The notes under the pieces: model-generated
Told to the model about the DNA's origin: nothing
The model's database searches: none
What the model saw: the letters and a program-made list of their open reading frames with translations, nothing else
In this document: piece after piece, positions 1-12,981 of the stretch
Layout: each line of letters opens with the position of its first letter
Numbering within the stretch: the stretch's first letter is position 1
Origin: Sparassis latifolia
Lineage: Eukaryota; Basidiomycota; Agaricomycetes; Polyporales; Sparassidaceae
Direction of reading: 5' to 3'
DNA: 64,000 nucleotides
Assembly: GCA_018466975.1 (NCBI GenBank)
Contig: CM031552.1
Location: forward strand, 1,550,001 to 1,614,000
Program-made: the position numbers and the translations under genes

Positions 1-1424
1 CGTATCGTTTGAGTCGACGGAGTAGATATAAACCACAGCAGTATTTCAGGCTGAAGACGAGGTCACCAGCGTCGAAAATCACAGAACGCAGGTGCAACTT
101 GGACCACGCATTAAGATCCGCGTGAGTCCCAAGCTGCGCATCACCAGAAAGGTGACTCCTTCAGTCCACCAGAGAAATGTTTAGGTCTCTGAGCCGCGGA
201 AACGCGCACAGGAACCTCGCGCACATTGTAGAATGAGGTGTCACGCAGGGAAAGGCAGACGACGCCCGTCAATGACCCAACGCCCACCGTCAAGACGAGC
301 GCGTGGCAGGGGTTGAACCCTCACAAACATGATTGAAGCAGAGAGTTTCCACATTTGAGACCTTGCCAGCGAGAATGAGCAAGATCTCTGCTGCCCAGCT
401 TTCGTGGCCGGGGAGGGCGGGCCATGATCCTTCCAATATTCCCATTCGTGGATATAAAGCGAGCGAGCGGACCCAAATGACAGAGTACATCGGCGACCCT
501 GGATAGTCTCAACGATATGAGTTACGCTGGCGCGGGATGTGATGTGGATAGAATTCGACAGATTATGACAACTCCGGGGCTACCAGGCATGGCATGTGAG
601 GAGGCAGTACAATAGCGATTGCAGATCAACCCAGAGGAAGTCGATTACATAGTCGATGAGCTCAATGGGAAGTCGGTTGATTGGGCCTTCCATCTCCCAG
701 TGGGTTTCATAGGAAAGACGAACTGTGACCGTGTCCGAAGCTCGATCATACGCCACGTGACCGCTTCTTTAGATTCAGTGCATCGGACAAGATCGGACAG
801 TCCTAGTCATGACTCACTGACTTTTCGCCTAGTGTCAGTCTTCCGAGTCGACTGCAGCTCAAGTTCTTCAACTCTATGACGAATTGTGATGGTATAATGT
901 TCCACACTGCAGTATATTCAGCCTCTCAAAACTGCATGCTCTTGTTTGAGGTGAATCCGTGCTCACGTCGGAGATGTGTTCCAGTGACGGCTCTCTAGGC
1001 GGCCACTGCGACAATCCCTATAGTGGAGGCGCAGGATATCGGTTCGATCCCTACGCAATGTGAGAAACTGTGCTCTATGACGCGGTACGTGGAAAGCTAA
1101 GCCCCCGGCTATGATCAGTGAGCGGATACTAACCTTATACGACTCGATCGCGATTGCGCTCCCTTAGCATTACGCGCAATGTGATGAGATGGCTCTCCAT
1201 CAATGATTCCAGAACGCATTGCCACCACGGATGGTTGTCAGTGTTCTGGAGCCGAGATCCCAGCGGAAGGTGCCTTAGGCGAATGCACGCGATTGACACC
1301 ATTATCCGCTTCTGTATCCCATTCTGACCCCAGTCCTGACGTGCCTTCGACGTCGGGAGCTCCAGTAACGATACGGGCCTCTGGTCTTGAGCAGGGCAGG
1401 ACGACGTCAGCGCATCATGAGGTG
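1..1424. other. No recognisable gene
   Basis: Short open frames occur on both strands (the longest is 107 codons), but none has a recognisable domain, splice pattern or convincing composition. A GGTTCGATCC string near 1041 is not embedded in a tRNA cloverleaf. The first 1.4 kb is best read as intergenic DNA or the remains of an unrecognised gene. Confidence 0.5.
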
Positions 1425-1430
1425 TATAAA
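1425..1430 (+). promoter_or_regulatory. TATA box of the first secreted-protein gene
   Basis: TATAAA lies 100 bp upstream of the ATG at 1525. The paralogue at 3640 has TATAAA at almost the same distance (102 bp), which supports both as real core promoters. Confidence 0.5.
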
Positions 1431-1524
1431 TGCGTAGAAGGAAACTCTGACGGCACATTTACTCCGGAGCTACGCTCACAGAAGCTCATTCAAACCTCCT
1501 ACTCTCTATTCACTCTTATAAGAT

Positions 1525-1907
1525 ATGCTTTCCAACAGCAAGAAGTTCGCGATCGTTGCGGTTACCCTCGCGGCGTCCTTTGGCAGTGTGGCTGCAGTTC
1601 CAGGTGGGCTTTGTTGCCTCGCGAGCATCCGCCCTCTTACTGAAGTTTGCATACAGTGGACGAGGTGACGACGACGTTTACTCACACCCTTTTCGTCGAC
1701 TTCTTCACGACATCTACGGTCCCAGTCACCGTCACGTCCACGTCCACCGACGTGGTGTCGACTACGACTATAACAACTAACGCGGATCCCACGACCACAA
1801 CGACTGATTCTACATCGACGCCGACTTCCACCTCTAGTACGACTACCTCCAGCACTCCGGGCGCGTACCCTCCCTACCCTACATACCCAGGATTTCCCTC
1901 ACCTTGA
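1525..1907 (+). CDS. Small Thr/Ser-rich secreted protein, paralogue 1
   Basis: Exons 1525-1603 and 1657-1907 are joined by a 53-nt intron (GTGGGC..ATACAG), giving 109 residues. The first 24 or so residues form a typical signal peptide: Lys-Lys near the N-terminus, a hydrophobic Ala/Val/Leu core, and a Ser-Val-Ala-Ala end. The mature chain opens with VDEVTTTFTH, is dominated by Thr and Ser with little Cys, and ends in a Pro/Tyr-rich tail. Such Thr-rich chains are usually heavily O-mannosylated and either secreted or attached to the wall; I see no GPI signal. The start is the first ATG after a TATA box 100 bp upstream. A paralogue of the same layout follows at 3640, so the pair is a tandem duplication. 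No named family is recognised. Confidence 0.6.
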
Positions 1908-3537
1908 GTAATAGTGGATCAAGATTTACTTCATTACATGCTATCAGACTAAGCGAACGCGTAGCACATGTAGTATAACATTTGATGTAGTAGTATTCGA
2001 ATTATCCTCTTCTGCAAATGAGCTTTGGTGAAGCTATCATAGCTAAGAGATGAATACCAGACTTTCCAAAATGGGTAAGAGAACCAAATCAATGAGGTAA
2101 TATCGACATTGCCGAAGGATAGAGCGCCCTGCTCGTGTTGCTCGTGCGTGACGCTGTGGTTTTATAGCTTGTTCTGTGATCCGCGTACCCCATTTAGTAT
2201 GGGTTGACGATATGTTCATCAGACACTTACTCTGGACTTCGGATTTTCCGAGCATAAAGGCCTCGTTTTGCGACGTAGATGAGCAGACGAGAATCGCGGA
2301 GAATCAGTGGACACTCAAGGAAACACAGCGCCTATCTTCGCGTGATGGTGGTATACCGGTACACACGGAGTTTACCAGATAGCTGCAGCTTAGTCTCGGC
2401 ACTGACTGGATCACTAGTGGACTACGTGCGTCACGGCTCTCAGGAAGGCGAACTTCGAAAGTACCTATTACTACCTCCGTGAGTCTTCCCGGTATATTAC
2501 AAATACCACGTTAGGCAGCCGAACTCTGAGACGCAGTCTCCCATCTCACCTTCAGAACAGAATAATCCCAGTTTGTACACCGTCTTCACGCACCGCTAAT
2601 TTTTCCTTTTTCACGGACCTTCGTATGCTCGGTATCTATAACGTATGCTCCATGCAAGAGCCGACACTCACCGAGAAATACTGGAACTCTAAGCTTGACG
2701 AGCTGTGGAGAAGATGGCGACCTCGTTGTCAAATTGCTTACCGATAAAGTCGAATGAAATCAATTTAACACTGATTGTCTGTTTTTTTTTTCTATGTAGG
2801 TATAGTTTTACTAACGTGCTTTCTCACTCTGTGAGATTGCCACTGCTTCTATCGCAGTCAGTGTTGAAGAGCCCGCACTACGCGTTGATTTCAATGTACA
2901 GAGGGTGCGGCGCATAATCTTCGTGTTTAATGTCACTTCATTCCGCCGGCGAATCATCAGCAACGGTCTTCTCAAAGATCAGACTGTCTTAACCAAAACT
3001 TTCTTTCTGTTTGGCGTGGTCTGCATCTGGTAGGTAGGGTTGCCGCCGCTGACGGAAAATGCCGGTTCTGTCACAGGTAGGTTTCTAATTGCAGTCTTAC
3101 ATCCACTGTCCCTCTACTGTCCTTGTCGTACTCACGGAGTCCGCCGCAGCAAATGTCGTGGATACATGTGCTCCCGAGCGGCACGCGGAAGCCAATTTGT
3201 ACCGGTGCGGATCTTTACTCTTTGGTTCTCTCTATATCATCTTGATCTTTGGCAGGAAATACACCTACTCTCCCGCACTTAGTGACTATCTGAGCTGGTG
3301 GATTTCAATCAAGAAGTTTTTCGCACACATCTTGTCGTCATTATCATAACAGTGAAGAAACCAATGTTTTAAACTGGGCTGTTCTGACGCAATGACCCTA
3401 TATCCGACATGCGTAAGGCGGAAGCCCTCATTTGGAAGTTCCAGCAAATGCCGCCGAAGCGGGTCGGCTTGCGGATGGCCCGAGTCCCCACCTGTCCGCG
3501 ATGAAGGCAGAATAGGACGTGAGCCAGGAGATTCAAG
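1908..3537. other. Intergenic stretch between the secreted-protein paralogues
   Basis: There are scattered short frames (at most 92 codons) on both strands, with no domain or consistent splicing. A run of nine T follows GTCTG near 2780. No gene is supported here. Confidence 0.5.
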
Positions 3538-3543
3538 TATAAA
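3538..3543 (+). promoter_or_regulatory. TATA box of the second secreted-protein gene
   Basis: TATAAA lies 102 bp before the ATG at 3640, matching the spacing at the first paralogue. Confidence 0.5.
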
Positions 3544-3639
3544 GTGCAGTTCGACGACGAACAAAACCCATCAACTTGACTTCTCCTCATCGTCCATATA
3601 TCCTCACATAATACCCACTATCAACTCAATCCAATCAAA

Positions 3640-3946
3640 ATGATGTTCCCCAGCACTCTGTCGATCGTTGCTGTCTTTGCCGCCTGCTCTGTGGCGTTTG
3701 GTACGCACCCACTTCCTTGTTTTCCATTCATACTTTAACCGTTTCGTCGCGAGCCCTGCCGGCGTGACATCCACTACGATGGTCACGTTTGTCAACCACG
3801 TCAACACCGTGGAATACGACACCACCACTACGCGCACCGCGACTTCTTATTCAACGTCTACCGTCCCGAGCACCACGACGTTCACTAGTACCTCAACGAC
3901 TACAACTGTGACGCCAACCACAACTACGACTTTCGTGCGCTTATAG
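3640..3946 (+). CDS. Small Thr/Ser-rich secreted protein, paralogue 2
   Basis: The architecture matches the gene at 1525: ATG, a signal peptide of about 19 residues (Met-Met-Phe-Pro..Ala-Cys-Ser-Val-Ala), one short intron, then a Thr/Ser-rich tail ending at 3946. The tail is rich in TTT and STS runs. Splicing is odd. The best-looking donor (GTACGC at 3701) with the only nearby acceptor (AG at 3752-3753) runs into a stop four codons later. A weaker donor at 3696 (GTTTGG) joined to 3754 keeps the frame and gives about 82 residues starting Ala-Pro-Ala-Gly-Val-Thr after the signal peptide. So either an unusual donor is used or this copy has lost a base. Function is unknown; a surface or secreted glycoprotein is likely. 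Confidence 0.45.
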
Positions 3947-6318
3947 GTGCACAATCAGTTGTCTCGAGACCTGTTCTTCTACTATTGCATCGTTACGCAC
4001 ATAGACTTTGCATGTATCGGGCAAACGGCTATTTTCTTTACTTACTTCGCTGGGGCTAAAAGATGCACGTGTAAATTCGAGCACTGACCAGAATCTCACC
4101 TCAGGACATTCAACCCGAAACATAACTCTCCGTCTAAACCGAAATTTTCGCTTGTAAGTTTTCTTCAGGATTTCATTACAAATGTATTTACACCTAGTTA
4201 AATTGAAGAAAATGTTTCATGCGTTGGGAGGCCAATAACTACAGTTAAACTTTTATTCACCCATTCAGCTATGGACAGTTGACTTTCATTAAGCCAATTC
4301 CATTCCTGCAATCCACCTGCATTGATGGATGGTTCGAGTCCATTACCCATCATGTAAAGTGAAGTCATTGAATCAACAACTAGATTCTATTGAACATACT
4401 CCGACTCGAGGAAACTATATTCCTCTGCTGCCCTACGTATTGCTTAGACTGCCAGTTAAATCGATACTGCGTAATGATTTCGTTCTTCCGGAGAAGTGAG
4501 GATGCGTTCTAGTAGGCACAATAGGGGGCGCACATCTCAAAATTCATGTGTAAAGCATGTTCGTTAAGGCAAATTATTCTGTGTTTGATTGGAACTTTTG
4601 TATGTCTCTTCACCAGCGGTGTTGGTCGTGCCTTGTCGTCCACAGACCCTCCTTCAATACCGGCGCATTGACACTTGCTCTCATGAAAGGCCCTTTTATG
4701 CCTCCGCTTGTGCACGGCAACTTAATGGGTATGGACCCGTCAGAACTGCTAGTTCTTGAGCACTTGCGCGTGATCACTCTCAAGCTACGTGTGAATTCCT
4801 CGTCGACGCTATGGGTTTCAACGTCACTTCCCATATCTGGGTGCCAGACGAAATTCCCACGCCTCCAGAGATCCGGTCCTGGCGAGCGACTCCGAGTCGG
4901 TACATACCTAGTGACTACATAGTAGTTCTGCCGCACCAGTCGTCCTCTTATCGCCGCTCCTGTCTTGTTTAAATGACTCGCGCTCCACTAGCTAGCTCAG
5001 CCATGCGTGACGAACCGGCATGTTACCCGCATTGCGAGCGCAGTCCGACAGGTGTTGGCCGGCCAGGCCAAGTGGAGATAATCTACGTATGAAGTCTGTC
5101 TCAGTCATGCAGCCTGCGAAGGACGAAGCAGCTTCTTCGTAGGTCTAGGTCATTAAAGCCGCCATGTAGTTCAGAAATTTTCTGTGGTTCGGTGCGTTCC
5201 ATATGGAGTGAAATCAGGTTCTTTACTAATCTTCATCCCGTCTCACCCGTAGCTGCATCAACATTATGCTCTCACAAACCGTCAGTTTTCACAGTGGCTG
5301 ATGTTGCTATATCTGTTGACTTGAGAATAGAACGTCCCTCAGCAGCCAGAGACTGCGAGCTCAACGCGAGTTTACTTGTAAATCTCAGCCGCTCCTTTCC
5401 CCCGTTGAAGCCTGGCCGTCATCCAGCCGTATCAGACCCGAACACTGCCTCAAAAGTGCTCGGCGTTCTCAGCTAAAAATAAGAATATCTATCAACGGCC
5501 TGTCAGTTTTCTCACTGGCAGCTCTTGCTTAATTTTGTGTCCTCAAACTTTGCCTCTCGACATGTACTATTTCAGTCTGAGGTCTAGACATGCAGACACG
5601 CAGAACCTCATCCTCGTCATGCCAGTCATGGTGTCGTTCCTTCGTGGGCGCTGAATGCGCAGTCGGCGCCTGGATGTAAGTCCCGCTCTTCGTCCGACTC
5701 ACATCCATTCCTTCCAGTGCCTGGATAGATTACGGCATTGACATTCAATTCCCAGCATACATCCTTGTGGAGTCCTAAGCGCTGTCATACTGTAAAGCTC
5801 CCCTTCATTATATCCGCGCGTACGCCGCCGCAGACACCCGGACACGTCTCGCTTCCATGTGTTGGGCATGGGTGCCCCGGCGAAACGATCGCCGTTCTCT
5901 TGCTAATGAAAACGCAATCGAATTGCAGGCCAATCACGGCCTGACTCTGCGTGCTACATGGTCTCCACCGCTCTCAAGACTCTCCACCAGTGGAAAGGAA
6001 TCTGATTTCATTCGCAGTCTGCTGAGGACGTCTGTTATGTCCACTATCTCTTCTCCCGTTCTCCACACATGATTCACTATACACCCTGAAACATGAAGAA
6101 GCAGATCGTACCTCGATTCTCCTGGTGACATTTGTATTGTGAGTGCTCATAGAGCGCGCCTACCAGCACTTGAGTGTGCAGTGCTGAAGCTGGGTATAAA
6201 TGGTATCGTTATCCTCTTTCCTGCGGATCTCTTCCATGAGCTACTCTCTAGCTTGAACCTACCATTTTACTCTCCTCTCTCGGGCGTTGCAGTACGTGAA
6301 CGCCACACCGCAGCCCTT
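3947..6318. other. No firm gene
   Basis: This is a 2.4 kb stretch with many stops. The most protein-like frame is + strand 4760-4972, about 70 codons without an upstream in-frame ATG before 4805, containing Trp-Val-Pro-Asp-Glu-Ile-Pro-Thr-Pro-Pro. I do not recognise it and no exon joins it convincingly. It may be a fragment of a dead gene. Confidence 0.4.
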
Positions 6319-6845
6319 ATGCAGAGAGTCTCCGGAAAGACAGATCCCTCTACACTGTCCGCGGTTTTTAGCCTCGTGCTCCCGTACCAGCCGCCACGCA
6401 ACAAGCTCGCGGCCTACGTGTGGCGCAAGCGCATGCTCTTCGAGAGCACCACTGGTCTCGTCTACCTCGAGCCATGGGAGAAGCTCTTCATATGTGCGTG
6501 AGCAATTTCTCTCATCTTCCATTACAACGTGCGATTTCCGCTTCGCCGTCGCCGAGGTGCGAGCACCTTAAGTGTTCGAGTTGGTCTGCATTTCTCGGTG
6601 ATTATACTGAGGTCCTGACCTATGCTTTGATAGTCTCGGTCGCTCTCATCACCTCGGCATGCCTTCTTTTCGTCTTCGTTCTCGCTCTCACCCCCATGCT
6701 CGAAATGGCATCGTTGTACATCCGCGCTTCACTCACCTCCATTGAATGGGCCCTAACTTATCCCGGTCTTTTCGTCCGCATTCCCGACTCTGTCCCAGGG
6801 GAGATGCAGATGTGGGTTGCGAGAAATTTATCGCGTGCATTGTAG
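6319..6845 (+). CDS. Small subunit of serine palmitoyltransferase (ssSPT-like)
   Basis: Exons 6319-6493 and 6634-6845, with a 140-nt intron (GTGCGT..GATAG), encode 128 residues. Exon 1 ends in the family signature: a basic patch Trp-Arg-Lys-Arg, then TGLVYLEPWEKLF, closely resembling the YMLEPWER core of animal ssSPTa/b. Exon 2 continues in frame into a single hydrophobic segment (about residues 60-80). These small proteins sit in the ER membrane, bind the large LCB1/LCB2 heterodimer and stimulate condensation of serine with palmitoyl-CoA, the first step of sphingolipid synthesis. The match rests on the LEPWE motif followed by one membrane span. The C-terminal tail of about 45 residues is longer than in animals. 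The N-terminus is uncertain: the frame is open upstream, and an exon before the AG at 6290 is possible. Confidence 0.7.
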
Positions 6846-9800
6846 GTTGTGTTGCGGTAGGGCATAAAGCCGAGGATGGGCTGGATGATTTTGCCTTGCG
6901 TGCGCGGAGTATGTTGTAGGATGAGCAACTGTATTACCATAGAGATCCTGTATTTGATCGACCATTGAACCCGTCGCTGCAAACAGTATCCATGTTATTC
7001 GTTGAATGTAGGGACCCTTCAGGTTGCCGTTGACTCAGTTCGAATTCTTACTAACGTACCATCGTACCGTCTGATACTCATCTGATGCTGAAAGATGTCT
7101 CGGCGATTCAAACTTTTCTGAGCGTCATATTGTGTGGTGGCACGCAGGTGTACCTGCTCTGGCGTACCGCTATTTATCGCATCTTTTCTCACAATGTCAC
7201 GAACTGTTGGAGATCGTCGGGGACCCCGGGGTGGTGCGAGAGTGCTTGGCAGTGCTTTACTGCAACACCGTTCACCCTGTGCTACACGTAAAGCAATGCG
7301 AAGAGCACTGTCGACTCTTCCAATCCCATTCCTAGTCTCGGATGCTTGATCCTTCTTCAGGCCTGGGAGATCCGCGAATATACAAAACGCCATAGCCCCG
7401 AGTTTCGCCCCCAGTGATCGCAGTAAGTATGGGTCTGAAGCTCATTGTTCTAGGTTTTCAATAGACTTCTTCAGACTCTCGCACTCTATAGCTATCACAG
7501 AAGCTATACAGAGGCTCGCTACCACGTTGCTGGTGTCTAGTAGTTCTCGGAATGCACGTCTGAATACCGTGACCCGGATTACTGCCGCGTCGTACGCACG
7601 CTGTCGTGGAAGTACCTCGGGACTTCTTCACTACCCCTGCAATCACTGCATCGATCCGAGTCTCCACACAGGCGCATCGGTGCGCACAATCATCGATCAT
7701 CTATTGGTAGTTGGAGGACCGGGAGGAGGAGGCCCAGGCGCTCCATTAGCACTCTCGTCGGTTCATTACACTGCGAAGACCGAACCCCTCCTTCCTGTGG
7801 AGTCTGCACAGAGCGTGTGCGCTGACGTCTGGCTATCCACCTAGTGGAGTGGGGGCGAACCTTAATTCGATCCATGGAACTCCTACCCGGCGTACGTTCC
7901 CTCCCAGGTCCGGGTGGCAGACCCTTCTATGCTTGCCTATCGTCTGGACTCTCTCGAAGCCCGCGATCCGATAACATGCATTCTTGGCGCTGGAATTGGA
8001 GGCAAAGAAAATCCGTCCTCCTGCCGCATAAGGTTATCGCCTGCAGCTTTTATGGCTCATTCTGATTATCGCACAGCCCGAGACGTCTTGGTTACTACTC
8101 TCGACACAGTGGAACCTTCTCAGTTCTCGGTTCTTGGCTCCCAGTTTCCAGTGTCAGTACTCGGTATCTCTCAGTCTCTGGATTTACCTCCTACCTCGTG
8201 CCCCAGGACATCTAAAGTCATGGGTACTGTTAAGAGTGTAAGATGGCTGTGTCCTGAATATTTAGTGAACTACCGGCGTACATCTACCGGAATGAAGCAT
8301 TACACAGCAAGTCAGCGAACATCGTCGCGCGCCCGAACGTCGACCCACCTCTTCGTACATAAGGCCGTAGACATGGGGATGCAACTGAGGGGCAAGAAGC
8401 GGTGAAGACTTCTGTGATGCGAAGACCGTGCACGGCAGAGACAGAATGAGGATGAGCGCACATCATAGACCTATGAAGCCAAGTCTTCGCTCTGGCAGAA
8501 AGTCGTCGCCTCTGAGGTGGACATTGATTAACGACGCGAAGAGCCGCAGTTCTGGAAAGAATAATCAGCAAGTAGAAAGGAGATGGAGGCCTACGTGACG
8601 TTTAGTTCGCGCAGTATTGATATTCCTATTATGAGGGGTATGTAGTACAGATTGATGCGGATCGCAGATGACCCCCTGTAATTTCCTACAACCGGACAGT
8701 GTGGGAGTAGCGCGCAGCGTGTAGTAGCAAGCAACAAGAGGGGACACGAATGGTTATCTGAGTTCCATGAATTAAGCGGAGACACTAGTATGATCAGCAC
8801 ATGCATCTGAGCACGTATTGTATAGGGCGTCGTTGTGCTGTGCAGTAGGTGGTCTACATAGACATGGTGTGTCGTGTCTTGACATCACGTGGGCGCGTGC
8901 GCTTTTTACTGTCTTGAATGGGCCTCGTGCGACGTGTCTTATTTCTTCAAGCTGTTTGTCTTCGAAGTTCTCGAGCTCACTTTCTCTCGATCTCTCGACG
9001 CTCTTGACAGTTCGCTTCCCCGTTTTGACCTCGACATCTCCTTACTAGGAGATCCCGTTAGCATTTCATCGCAGTTTGCACCGAGCGCCAGCACAGGACC
9101 TTGGCGAATTGTGGCCATGTTGCTCCATGTATTAGGGTGTAAGACATTGTAGAATGCATAGGCTTGTGGTAAGGGTTTGCAGCATAGGTACGCGCGGCTA
9201 TCCCGCAGAATAGAAAACTACTAGAGATAGAAAAGGTGAGGGTGGAAGGAAATCGAAGGTAAGTTCCCACGTCATTTACTCCTCAGAGCTCCGCGTCGAG
9301 TTGGTTTCATCGTGCACCCTTTTCACTGATGGTGTGTTTTGTGAAGGCTCCGTTTGAGCTTCTCGATAGCTCGTTATTCATCTTCGCGGTATCTGACCCA
9401 GAGGGCGAAGAGGCAGAAGACGGTGTGCATCCGGTGACACGTCGTGGAATGGGAGCATAAAATGCAACGGAAATACCCAGGCGTGCTCACTGAAAATGTT
9501 CTGTATGTCCCTGGACGAGGGGCATCCACTTTCCACGCCTGCAGGTCCTTGTGTCGTGTCTTGCCATGGCTCGCTTGTAACTCCCGACGTTCGGCGGGGC
9601 AAAACGTGGACGTCGACACCAGCCTGCACGGTGCCGTTTCGGTCAACACCGAGGTTATGAACTTTAGTTTTAGCGGAACTATCTCTGTTGGGCTCGATGA
9701 TACTCTAGCCGTCAAGGTAATCGTGTGGCGAGATGCTCGTAGGACTCGAGCGTCGTCAGATTAACTTCCGATCCGAGATTCTCGCCGATTCTGCACACGT

Positions 9801-12800
9801 CAGGACCACGTCTTCGAGCTTCAAAGATGACTTCCCCTTGATCGGACGTTCAATATGAGCCTGATTTATATTGAACATGGCGGAAGTAGAAGAGCAGCGT
9901 TGGGTACGTGGCAGCTGTATCCAAATTTACGTCCTTCGATCCGATCAAACCTGACATTGCTTCGTTTTATGCATCTCGTTTTCGTTGACGAAGCACGATT
10001 GGAGGCTTCTGACGCTGGAGACGCTCAGGCCTCGGGCGCCGTACTTGTTTCTTCTGTCTGAGACGTCTATGCCGATGTACTTGGGCAGAAGCTCCTCGCG
10101 AGGACCACCCGAAGCGTTGTAAGTTTTCGCTCGAGACGCAATTCACTCCATTGCCTCCATCGCGCCTTGGGTGAGACCGGATCATAAAATCTGAGCGACT
10201 TGTAGTCTTTGTCGAGCCAGCAGTGCTCCTCGCGCACACCGTCGAAGCGCCTGCCTACAGATGTCGTGCGTGGGACACGATGGAGAGCTGATTGCTCAGT
10301 ATCCGGTGTTCAATACGGTGGAGCGTGGAAGGCGGTACTGTCAGCTGAACGAGACCGAGTGACCGGGAAATAAAATGTGAGCAACTCGTAATCCTCAGTC
10401 TCCTGTCGAAATGCCTGCAGATGTCGTGCGTGTCGGAAGAGATACGTTGGCACCCAATGTTCAATGAGCGTGGAAGGCAGTAGTGCTTGGTCAGTCTGCG
10501 CAAACATCTCTACTCTTCGGCAGTCTGTGTATGGTCGTTTCTTTGATGCTGACCACCTACCGTTCGTTGAAATGCAGGCGCCACATGCAATAATACGTGA
10601 TCGAGCAGCCGATTTCTGCTCCGAGGAACGGCTTTGTGTGCTGTTTGTGGAGCGGTGGCCCGGTTGCGCCTACGCTTTAATCCATTGTTTTGGCTGTCCC
10701 ACTGTTGCCAAGTACAGATTGTTTCTCTTTGTGTATCGTTGTCACCGCCACAATCAAGCAGGCATATAAGACCCTGCTCTCTCCCCCTCTTTCGTCAGAT
10801 CATCCACTTCTCATATACGCATACATCCCTCGACATGATTCACCTGCAAGTCGACACAGGGCTATATGCCCTCTCTGTTATGGAATATGCCCTCCAACGC
10901 ATCGCACACCGCGAGCCACACACGTTAGTCCTATGCACAGGACAGGTGAGTTTTTACTCTCACTGAAGGTCCATCTCCGTTGACGCGGTGCTGCAGTGTC
11001 TGCTGTTGACGCTTCCATTTTGACCGGTGACGTGCTCCACGTCGAGTATACCCGTGCGGCCACACCATAGCGGCCACACCATACCAGGACGACTCGAGGA
11101 TATGGCCCAGGGTTCGAGTTCACCTGTGGCACTCTATCGTAGTGGGACCGCAGGGAGGCCAAGTGGTGGGCCATGGTGGGTGATCCTGACTCGCTCACAC
11201 TCCCGTTCAACGTCCGCGATGGCTCTCGTGGGCCAGTTACACCACGCTCCCAGTCCGTCATCGCGAATGCGAGAAGCTGTATCGCAGCCACCGCCCCTGG
11301 CTAACTTGCTACCAGTTCTGCGGTCGCGCGCAAGGTACGCTCTATTCCCTGCAATGTTTTCGTCAAATTTGACAGAGAAAATATCTACATTAGATGGTAA
11401 CCAGTCTAAAGCCAATTAATTCAGTTAACATCTTGCAATTGTTTTCCGGCATTGAACGTCTTTGTCTTTTCTAGTTCGCTCTGTCCAGACTTCGATGCCA
11501 GTCAACATGGTCATCGACTAGGAGTCGTTGAACGCACCCCAGAACAAAATTAGGAAGGTATTTCCACAATTGCCCTGGACTTGTGCTGGACATAGTTGGC
11601 GGCAGTCCCCACAATTAATTCACAGTGTGATGGCCGTGCACACACTGATGTCATCTGAGCATGACTCAGGCTGTCTACTTCTGGGTTCACCATCTTGGCA
11701 TCAACATGGAGGGCTTGTGTGCTAACTCATACACCTGTCCCACTTCCCCTGTGCATTTTCCTGTACTTGACTTTTGTCTGCCTCCATTGAGCATCATACT
11801 ATCTCCTCCAACAGTATGTTTTTTTTGTGATGCAATTTTGTGATCAGATGCTCTTTGCAGGGAAATTTCGATCTGATTGAGTTCATATTCAAGGTTTTCA
11901 TCACTTAGTGTCTTGGACTAGCTCTCTCTTGAATCTCTTCCCATTTCATGTGGCCCATGACTTCAGCCTCATGAATACCCTGGCATTCTCTTGACTCTCA
12001 CCATATAGAATCACCGCTTTACCAACAGAACTTGAATTGTTTATTCCATAACTTCGATGTGGAAACTAGCCTAGATCAGATCATTCTCACTTTGCCCTAC
12101 GCACCCTCTGAACAACCAGAATCTAAATGTAGATCAATAATAAAGTGCAAAACCTCAACGTGACCAAGTAACAAGTGTGACCTGGCGACACGACGAGATA
12201 TTTGCGTGGTCACTTGTTTGCGGTGGCAAACGGCGTTCGCCACCATAATTTAATTTGATCTTCATCGTTCAGTGATACTCTGATTACTCTGTGAGTACAA
12301 ATCTCTCTTCTTGAATTGCGGTTCTCCCGTAGTTCGCTTCTTTGAATCTCAGAACCCGCGACAGACACGGTCCTTCGTTTTGCCCCCGAAAGTATTACCC
12401 AACTAACCAATACTACTTTCCACTGCATCGTTTCTTGGATGTTTACGAGTCAATTTATTGTCAGCGAGAAGACTATTTGCTCAGATACCTGCGAGTCGGC
12501 CTATTCGCCGCCTTAGGATGGTCCCTTGTGCCATCTTGGCTGGCTTCATTGTAGTTGTGACTCCCTTTTCTCGAGAGTAAGTACTCTTCATTACAGTCAG
12601 AATAAACTCTAACTCTACCCTTTAGCCAATTCAATCGGTTGTCTCAATGCCGGCTGCCGTCATGCGTTCCCTCTGGCAACGCGACCAAGCCTGGAGAATT
12701 CTGGAAGCCCTCCGACTCACATTCTCGACAGGCTTAGGCACCAGTTACTACTCAAATAGTTGACTGAGGAATCCCGGATAGTCTCCGACTCCTGTTGATT

Positions 12801-12981
12801 CTTACGAGACGAACGAAGGCCACGTCCTCTTCGAGTCTCTAAAGGGTACACAAACTTACACACAGATATTGCTAGATTCTTCCGAGTGTTCTCCAATGGT
12901 ACTCATGTACTCGCCGCCAGGCCTGCAGTATGCCTAGAGCCGCATTTCGATATCACATATCGCACATGGGCGCTTACGAAC
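6846..12981. other. Long gene-poor stretch
   Basis: This is about 6.1 kb without a recognisable gene. Frames of 100-163 codons exist (for example + 7914-8405, + 9444-9764, - 10878-11291), but they have no known domain, poor composition and no splice support. A TATA-like CATATAAG at about 10764 precedes an ATG at 10834 with a short open frame and a plausible donor (GTGAGT at 10947); the product would be tiny and is not recognised. A 14-bp direct repeat (GCGGCCACACCATA) occurs twice near 11055-11090. The degenerate tandem repeat at 10.2-10.5 kb is listed separately. Confidence 0.45.
10171..10490. repeat. Degenerate tandem direct repeat, two units
   Basis: Two diverged units lie head to tail. 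Landmarks in order in each are: GTGA-ACCGG, a TAAAATSTGAGC block, ACTYGTA, a GCCTRC-AGATGTCGTGCGTG block, TTCAAT, and GAGCGTGGAAGGC. Unit 1 runs from about 10171 to 10341 and unit 2 from about 10357 to 10490. The spacing differs by indels, so the duplication is old. No coding sense is preserved. It may be duplicated upstream regulatory DNA. Confidence 0.6.

Noticed and set aside
990..1065. Possible tRNA (GGTTCGATCC string)
   Set aside because: No acceptor or anticodon arms can be folded around it.
2760..2790. Third copy of the 71-bp hairpin repeat (TTTAACACTGATTGTCTG)
   Set aside because: Only about 15 bases resemble it; the stems and the rest of the element are absent.
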